From NCBI RefSeq assembly GCF_028209395.1, contig NZ_JAQLDQ010000021.1:1-33236 (forward strand): 33,236 nt of DNA. The letters run 5' to 3'. Made by a program: the position numbers and the translations under genes. Below, piece by piece: positions 28,650-33,236 of the stretch (position 1 is the stretch's first letter; each line of letters begins with the position of its first letter). The notes under the pieces were generated by a model. It had not been told where the DNA came from. It was given only the letters and a program-made list of their open reading frames with translations, and made no database searches. This stretch comes from Collinsella aerofaciens. Lineage in GTDB: Bacteria; Actinomycetota; Coriobacteriia; Coriobacteriales; Coriobacteriaceae.

Positions 28650-30784
28650 TTGCGGCGTCCGCCTCCGTTGGCGCCCTGACGCCCCTGAGCTGCACGGTTG
28701 CGGCCGGCGGTGTTCTGCGCACGCGACATGCCGCCGTGCCCCTTGCTGCCCTTGGGGCCCTTGCCGGCGCCACCGTGGGCCTTGCCGCCCTTCTTGCCGG
28801 TGCCATGCCCGCCGCCGGCAGAGGTCTCGCCCGGGCGTGGCGGCACGGGGCGAATCAGGCAATGCTTGGTGTAGCCGATCAGATCGCGACGGCCAGCCTT
28901 TTCCAGTGCCTCGCGCACGAGCTTGTAGTTCTCGGGCTTGCGATATTGGATGAGCGCGCGCTGCATAGCCTTCTCGTGCGGGTCGCGCGCCACATAGATC
29001 GACTGCATGGTGCGCGGGTCAACGCCGGTGTAGTACATGCAGGTGCTCATCGTGGACGGGGTGGGGTAGAAGTCCTGTACCTGCTCGGGCATGTAGCCCA
29101 TGTCGCGCACAGCCTCGGCAAGCTCCACCGCTTCCTTCATCGTCGAGCCGGGGTGGCTCGAGATCAGATACGGTACTACGTACTGCTTGAGTCCGTATTC
29201 GCGGTTCAAGCGTTCAAATTTACGACAGAACGCATCGTAGACGGCGCGGCTCGGTTTGCCCATTACGGAGAGCACCGCATCGCTCACGTGCTCGGGTGCC
29301 ACGCGTAGCTGGCCCGAGACATGGTGCTCCAACAGCTCGCGCAAAAACTCGTCCGAGGCGTCGGCCATGGTGTAGTCAAAGCGGATGCCGCTGCGGACGA
29401 AGACCTTTTTGACGCCCGGCAACTGGCGCAGATCGCGCAGCAGCTGCGTGTAGCCGCTTTCGTCGACCACCATGTTCTTGCACACGCTCGGCCATAGGCA
29501 GCGCTTGTTCTTGCACACGCCGTGCTTGAGCTGCTTGTCACAGGCCGGGCGGCTAAAGTTAGCCGTCGGTCCGCCAACGTCGTTGATGTAGCCCTTAAAC
29601 TCGGGATCGCGCGTGAGCAGCTCGGCCTCGCGCATGATCGAGTCGTGGCTGCGCATCTGCAGCACGCGGCCCTGGTGGAAGGTGAGCGCGCAAAACGAGC
29701 ACTCGCCAAAGCAGCCGCGGTTAGAGCTGATGGAAAACTTGATCTCGGCAAAGGCCGGCACGCCGCCCGCGGCGTCGTAGTCGGGGTGCCAATCGCGTGC
29801 GTAGGGGAGTTCGGCGACCTCGTCCATCTCGTCGGTGGTGAGTGTCGCCGACGGCGGGTTTTGCACCACATAGACGCTGTTGGGGTAGGGTTCTACCAGG
29901 CGATGCCCGGTGATGGGATCCATGTTCTGCTGCTGCACGTTAAAGCTGCGGGCGTAGTTGAGCTTGTCGGCAGCAAGGTCGTCCCAGCTGGGCAGCAGGT
30001 CGTAGTCGTAGACCTCGTCGAGCGAGTTGGTACGGTAGACGGTGCCGTTGATATAGGTGATCTGATCGACGGGCAGTCCCGCGTCGAGCGCGTCGGCGAT
30101 CTCGACGATCGCGTGCTCGCCCATGCCGTAGATGAGGATGTCGGCGCCCGAGTCGAGCAGTACCGAGCGCTTGAGCTTGTCCTGCCAGTAGTCGTAGTGG
30201 GCCAGACGACGCAGGCTCGCCTCGATGCCGCCGATGATGATGGGCGCGTCCTTGAACGTTTGGCGGATGAGGTTGCCGTAGACCGTGACGGCGCGGTTGG
30301 GGCGGTGCCCCTCTTTACCGCCAGGGGTGTAGGCATCGGTGTGGCGACGATGCTTGGTCACCGAGTAGTGGTTGACCATGGAGTCCATGTTGCCGGCACT
30401 GACGAGAAAGCCCAGGCGCGGCTCGCCGAGCACGGTGATGCTGGCGGGGTCGGTCCAGTCGGGCTGACAGATAATGCCCACTTTGTAGCCGTGCGCGTCG
30501 AGCACGCGGCTGACGATGGCCATGCCAAAGCTGGGATGGTCCACGTAGGCGTCGCCGCAGATGTAGACAAAGTCGCACTGGTCCCAGCCGCGCGCATCCA
30601 TGTCGGCGCGACTGACGGGGAGAAACTTATCGCGGCCCGGACGCCAGGGGCGGGCGGGCGTCGCTTGGGAATGCTTGGTGCGGGCGACCGTGGCCTGCGC
30701 CTTACCGCCGCGCTTTTGCTGCTGGCCCTGTTTGCCCTGCTGACTGCGCTGGTTGTTCTGAGCGTGCTGAGGCTTTTTTGCCAC
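28646..30784 (-). CDS. YgiQ-family radical SAM protein, 712 aa
   Basis: A large radical SAM protein with N-terminal cobalamin-binding-like region (FVYICGDAYVDHPSFG, then a GYKVGIICQPDW stretch) and the catalytic cluster motif RGCFGECSFC (C358, C362, C365). The C-terminal half carries the conserved YgiQ regions (NDVGGPTANF with further Cys, QDFYPTPSTMSTCMYYT). The reaction of YgiQ proteins is not known. The last 60 residues or so are a Gly/Lys-rich low-complexity tail and the first 50 a Gln/Lys/Arg-rich one. The start is GTG at 30784 because GGGAGGG lies just upstream; earlier in-frame ATGs have none. It is convergent with the CPBP gene, the two stop codons overlapping by 4 nt. Confidence 0.93.
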   Translation of the reverse strand: MAKKPQHAQNNQRSQQGKQGQQQKRGGKAQATVARTKHSQATPARPWRPGRDKFLPVSRADMDARGWDQCDFVYICGDAYVDHPSFGMAIVSRVLDAHGYKVGIICQPDWTDPASITVLGEPRLGFLVSAGNMDSMVNHYSVTKHRRHTDAYTPGGKEGHRPNRAVTVYGNLIRQTFKDAPIIIGGIEASLRRLAHYDYWQDKLKRSVLLDSGADILIYGMGEHAIVEIADALDAGLPVDQITYINGTVYRTNSLDEVYDYDLLPSWDDLAADKLNYARSFNVQQQNMDPITGHRLVEPYPNSVYVVQNPPSATLTTDEMDEVAELPYARDWHPDYDAAGGVPAFAEIKFSISSNRGCFGECSFCALTFHQGRVLQMRSHDSIMREAELLTRDPEFKGYINDVGGPTANFSRPACDKQLKHGVCKNKRCLWPSVCKNMVVDESGYTQLLRDLRQLPGVKKVFVRSGIRFDYTMADASDEFLRELLEHHVSGQLRVAPEHVSDAVLSVMGKPSRAVYDAFCRKFERLNREYGLKQYVVPYLISSHPGSTMKEAVELAEAVRDMGYMPEQVQDFYPTPSTMSTCMYYTGVDPRTMQSIYVARDPHEKAMQRALIQYRKPENYKLVREALEKAGRRDLIGYTKHCLIRPVPPRPGETSAGGGHGTGKKGGKAHGGAGKGPKGSKGHGGMSRAQNTAGRNRAAQGRQGANGGGRRN

Positions 30785-30821
30785 GATCCCTCCCGGTGTT
30801 TGTATGCTGCACGTAATTGTA

Positions 30822-30856
30822 ACCAGTCTTTTTGGGACGGGGCTAAAAAGACTGGT
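30822..30856. repeat. Perfect 12-bp inverted repeat between divergent genes
   Basis: ACCAGTCTTTTT (30822-30833) and AAAAAGACTGGT (30845-30856) around an 11-nt GC-rich loop. It lies about 40 nt upstream of the YgiQ start on the minus strand. It may be a dispersed repeat or an operator; the T-run is inside the stem, so it is not a normal terminator. Confidence 0.55.
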
Positions 30857-31037
30857 GGAGTACATGGGTTGGCGGATCGGCGTATCGATGCGGGTGCCGT
30901 TTGTTTCCAGACTGTGTATCTGCGCGTTGGGGAGCCCGTCTCGCGCGCATGCCATGTTGTCAATGGGTTACAGTATGAACGGCGGCTATGTTTCCGCCAA
31001 CGCACGAGAGAGTCGTCAACAAGGAGGATGCACGACG

Positions 31038-31754
31038 ATGCAGCGTGCCAAACAGATATCGGAGTCCATCGAGCTGGGCATCATCTTGGCGCTCGCCGGT
31101 GGCTTTATGGACGTTTATTCGTACATTGGGCGCGATCATGTTTTCGCAAACGCGCAGACGGGCAATATCCTGCTCGTGGGCGTGAGCATCTCGGAGGGCA
31201 ACTGGGCGCTGGCGGGGCGCTACTTCTTCCCTGTGGTGTCGTTTGCTGTGGGTATTATGCTTGCCGACCTGGTTCACGAGCGGTTTGGCAGTGTGATTCA
31301 CTGGCGCCAGGTGACGGTGTTTTTTGAAGCCGTTATCTTGCTGGGCGTGAGCTTTATCCCGGGCGGCGGTTACAACCTGCTCGCCAACTGCCTCACTTCG
31401 TTTGCCTGCGGTATGCAGGTAGAGAGCTTCCGCAAGATCCACGGTCACGGCATCGCTACGACCATGTGCATCGGCAACTTGCGCAACGCGCTACAAAACG
31501 TGGATGATTACATCATCACCCACAGGCGCGGCTTTTTGGAAAACGGCCTGCTGTACTTTGGCGTGATCTTTACCTTTGTGTTTGGCGCCGTGTTGGGCAA
31601 CTGGTGCATTGAGCGCATGGGCCTGCACGCCATCGTCGTGGCGAGCTTGCTGCTGTTTGTCGCGTTTGCCATCATGTTCATCGACCGCGAGCGCGACTTG
31701 CGCTTACGCTGGAAGGTTGCGGCCGAGGCTTGGAAAGAGGGCTGCCGAAAGTAA
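31038..31754 (+). CDS. DUF1275 (YoaK-like) membrane protein, 238 aa
   Basis: About six membrane helices and the family motifs GGFMDVYSYI...HVFANAQTGNILLVGV in the first 60 residues, then FACGMQVESFRK and TTMCIGNLRNAL in the middle. The family is widespread and unassigned; no transport substrate is known. ATG 31038 is used, with AAGGAGG 10 nt upstream; the longer frame from 30804 runs through the inverted repeat and is not supported. Monocistronic, with its own terminator. The tail is basic and cytoplasmic. Confidence 0.88.
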   Translation: MQRAKQISESIELGIILALAGGFMDVYSYIGRDHVFANAQTGNILLVGVSISEGNWALAGRYFFPVVSFAVGIMLADLVHERFGSVIHWRQVTVFFEAVILLGVSFIPGGGYNLLANCLTSFACGMQVESFRKIHGHGIATTMCIGNLRNALQNVDDYIITHRRGFLENGLLYFGVIFTFVFGAVLGNWCIERMGLHAIVVASLLLFVAFAIMFIDRERDLRLRWKVAAEAWKEGCRK

Positions 31755-31757
31755 CCG

Positions 31758-31796
31758 AATGCGGCAAAGGGGCTGTCCCTTCGCCGCATTATTTTT
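31758..31796 (+). terminator. Rho-independent terminator after the DUF1275 gene
   Basis: AATGCGGCAAAGGG and CCCTTCGCCGCATT pair around loop GCTGT with one bulged base, followed by ATTTTT. Confidence 0.88.
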
Positions 31797-31809
31797 CATC
31801 ATATGTTGA

Positions 31810-31860
31810 AACGCTTTAACACTTTTGATGTTCTCGCGTGTTTTTTGTTACAAAAGCGTT
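31810..31860 (+). promoter_or_regulatory. fucO promoter with flanking inverted AACGCTTT sites
   Basis: -35-like TTGATG (31825-31830) and extended -10 TGTTACAAA (TACAAA at 31849-31854) with 18 nt between. AACGCTTT (31810-31817) and AAAGCGTT (31853-31860) flank the core promoter as an inverted pair, 35 nt apart, suggesting a looping or dimeric regulator. Confidence 0.5.
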
Positions 31861-31919
31861 AGGATGGGACTCATAGCGCGGGGCGTAATGGGTGCCCCGC
31901 ACACGATAGGAGGCTATCA

Positions 31920-33086
31920 ATGGCTAATCGTTTCGTTCTCAATACCATCTCTTATCATGGTTCCGGCGCCATCAAGGAGATCCCCGGCGAGCTCCAGCGT
32001 CGCGGCTACAAGAAGATCTTCGTCTGCTCCGATCCCGACCTGGTCAAGTTTGGCGTTACCTCTAAGGTGACCGACGAGCTCGACGCCGCCGGCATCGCTT
32101 GGAGCCTCTACTCCGAGATCAAGCCCAACCCCACCATCCAGAACGTCAAGGACGGCGTCGAGGCCTTCAAGGCCGCCGAGGCTGACGCTATCGTGACCAT
32201 CGGTGGCGGCTCTTCCATGGACACCGCCAAGGCCATCGGCATCATCATCAACAACCCTGAGTTCGCCGATGTCCGCAGCCTCGAGGGCGTTGCTCCCACC
32301 AAGAACCATGCCGTGTTCACTATCGCCGTGCCGACGACCGCCGGTACCGCTGCTGAGGTGACCATCAACTACGTCATCACCGACCCCGAGAAGGTCCGCA
32401 AGTTCGTGTGCGTCGACACCAACGACGCCCCCGAGGTCGCCGTCGTCGACCCCGACATGATGGCTTCCATGCCCGCCGGCCTTACCGCTTCCACTGGCAT
32501 GGACGCCCTGACCCACGCCATCGAGGGCTACACCACCAAGGGCGCTTGGGAGCTCTCCGACATGTTCCACTTTGAGGCTATTAAGCTGATCAGCGAGAAC
32601 CTGCGCGACTCCGTCGCCGAGGCCAAGTCCGGCCAGCCCGGCTCCGGCCGCGAGGGCATGGCTCTTGGCCAGTATGTCGCCGGCATGGGCTTCTCCAATG
32701 TCGGCTTGGGCATCGATCACGCCATGGCCCACACCCTGTCCGCTCACTACGATACCCCGCACGGCGTCGCTTGCGCCATGCTGCTGCCGATCGCCATGGA
32801 GTTCAACAAGCCGGTTTGCGCCGAGCGTCTGGCCAAGGTTGCCGTCGCCATGGGCGTTGACACCACGGGCATGAGCACCGACGAGGCCGCCGACGCCGCC
32901 ATCGCCGCCGTCAAGCAGCTCTCTGCCGACGTGAACATCCCGCACGTCTGCGAGGCCATGAAGGCTGACGAGATCGAGGTCCTGGCCAAGGACGCCATGG
33001 CTGACGCCTGCTTCCCGGGTAACCCGCGCGAGGCGACGCTCGACGACGTCATCGAGCTCTTCAAGAAGATCTGCCCGGCTGCCTAA
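31920..33086 (+). CDS. fucO: Lactaldehyde reductase / 1,2-propanediol oxidoreductase (iron-containing ADH), 388 aa
   Basis: Reduces lactaldehyde to 1,2-propanediol with NADH, recycling NAD+ during fermentation of deoxysugars; related short aldehydes may also be used. From memory, long stretches match E. coli FucO, including NNPEFADVRSLEG, PTTAGTAAEVTINYVITD and MALGQYVAGMGFSNVGLG. The metal ligands are D195, H199, H267 and H281, and GGGSSMDTAKAIG binds the cofactor. ATG 31920 has AGGAGG 7 nt upstream. Codon use is strongly biased to C-ending codons, which suggests high expression. No fucose or rhamnose genes are adjacent, so it may have a general fermentative role. Confidence 0.93.
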   Translation: MANRFVLNTISYHGSGAIKEIPGELQRRGYKKIFVCSDPDLVKFGVTSKVTDELDAAGIAWSLYSEIKPNPTIQNVKDGVEAFKAAEADAIVTIGGGSSMDTAKAIGIIINNPEFADVRSLEGVAPTKNHAVFTIAVPTTAGTAAEVTINYVITDPEKVRKFVCVDTNDAPEVAVVDPDMMASMPAGLTASTGMDALTHAIEGYTTKGAWELSDMFHFEAIKLISENLRDSVAEAKSGQPGSGREGMALGQYVAGMGFSNVGLGIDHAMAHTLSAHYDTPHGVACAMLLPIAMEFNKPVCAERLAKVAVAMGVDTTGMSTDEAADAAIAAVKQLSADVNIPHVCEAMKADEIEVLAKDAMADACFPGNPREATLDDVIELFKKICPAA

Positions 33087-33159
33087 CTTGGTTCGGCGGG
33101 CCCCTGCCCGTTAGCCCCACAATCGTCCTCGGACATGTCGGAAGCCCCCGCTGCGCACT

Positions 33160-33236
33160 TGAACTGCGTCCCAAATCTTGGACGCCCTAAATAGCGACTA
33201 GGCCGCGAGGGCCTGATTCCGGAACTCCTCCGGGGT
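33160..33236 (-). mobile_element. End of an IS3-like element, cut by the window edge
   Basis: On the minus strand the last 13 codons (33198-33236) read TPEEFRNQALAA and a TAG stop, like the C-terminus of IS3/IS150-type OrfB transposases. After the stop, the sequence up to 33160 ends in TTTGGGACGCAGTTCA, of the form seen at IS3-family terminal repeats. The body of the element lies outside the window. No target duplication can be tested. Confidence 0.55.

Noticed and set aside
31805..31820. CcpA-type cre site near TGAAACGCTTTAAC
   Set aside because: The centre is GC with the wrong half-site spacing for the cre consensus; kept only as an inverted half-site pair.

Overview
The window is a GC-rich stretch of bacterial chromosome that fits a gut anaerobe of the Coriobacteriia, most likely Collinsella or a close relative. 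This is an inference from gene content ([FeFe]-hydrogenase, PTS-driven sugar fermentation, FucO-type alcohol dehydrogenase, flavodoxin-ferredoxin protein), codon use and the style of the intergenic repeats; no rRNA or taxonomic marker is present. Both edges are mobile-element debris: the 3' end of an IS110-like transposase on the left and the last 12 codons plus terminal repeat of an IS3-like element on the right. I see no tRNA, rRNA or classical CRISPR array.

Layout, left to right: IS110-like remnant with about 320 nt of non-coding tail and a REP-like hairpin (2-664); an unrecognised conserved-looking gene (961-1668); a DUF559/AbiEi-like putative nuclease gene (1873-2943) bracketed by two pairs of an unusual hairpin repeat; a metal-dependent amidohydrolase (3239-4609) convergent with a small two-TM zinc-ribbon protein (4743-5216); a copper homeostasis operon on the minus strand (copA, copZ, csoR) with a CsoR-type operator at its promoter; a four-copy array of the hairpin repeat (8536-8835); a signalling pair on the minus strand, an FHA protein followed by a membrane-anchored Ser/Thr kinase; a DEAD-box RNA helicase with a very long basic tail; an EFR1-type flavodoxin/ferredoxin; an alpha-glucoside PTS operon (EIIA, LicT-type antiterminator, EIICB, GH4 6-phospho-alpha-glucosidase) behind a promoter, an antiterminator-like hairpin and a terminator; a tightly packed operon of a GltD-like flavoprotein, an [FeFe]-hydrogenase, a twin-arginine lipoprotein and a fused permease-ATPase; an orphan RelB/DinJ-like antitoxin and a CPBP protease; a YgiQ-type radical SAM protein; a DUF1275 membrane protein; and fucO.

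Metabolically the genes fit fermentative growth on sugars: PTS uptake and hydrolysis of phosphorylated alpha-glucosides, electron disposal through NAD(P)-linked H2 metabolism and through reduction of lactaldehyde, plus copper defence.

The most interesting unexplained signal is a family of nine 59-bp hairpins. All have 16-nt arms and a loop of exactly 27 nt whose sequence varies, the arms show compensatory or wobble-tolerant changes, and neighbouring copies in a cluster sit at a fixed 80-81 bp period with 21-22 nt variable spacers. They occur in clusters of 2, 2, 4 and 1, always between genes, and two pairs flank the putative nuclease gene. Second in interest is the hydrogenase operon with an ABC importer of unknown substrate whose permease and shortened ATPase are one polypeptide.
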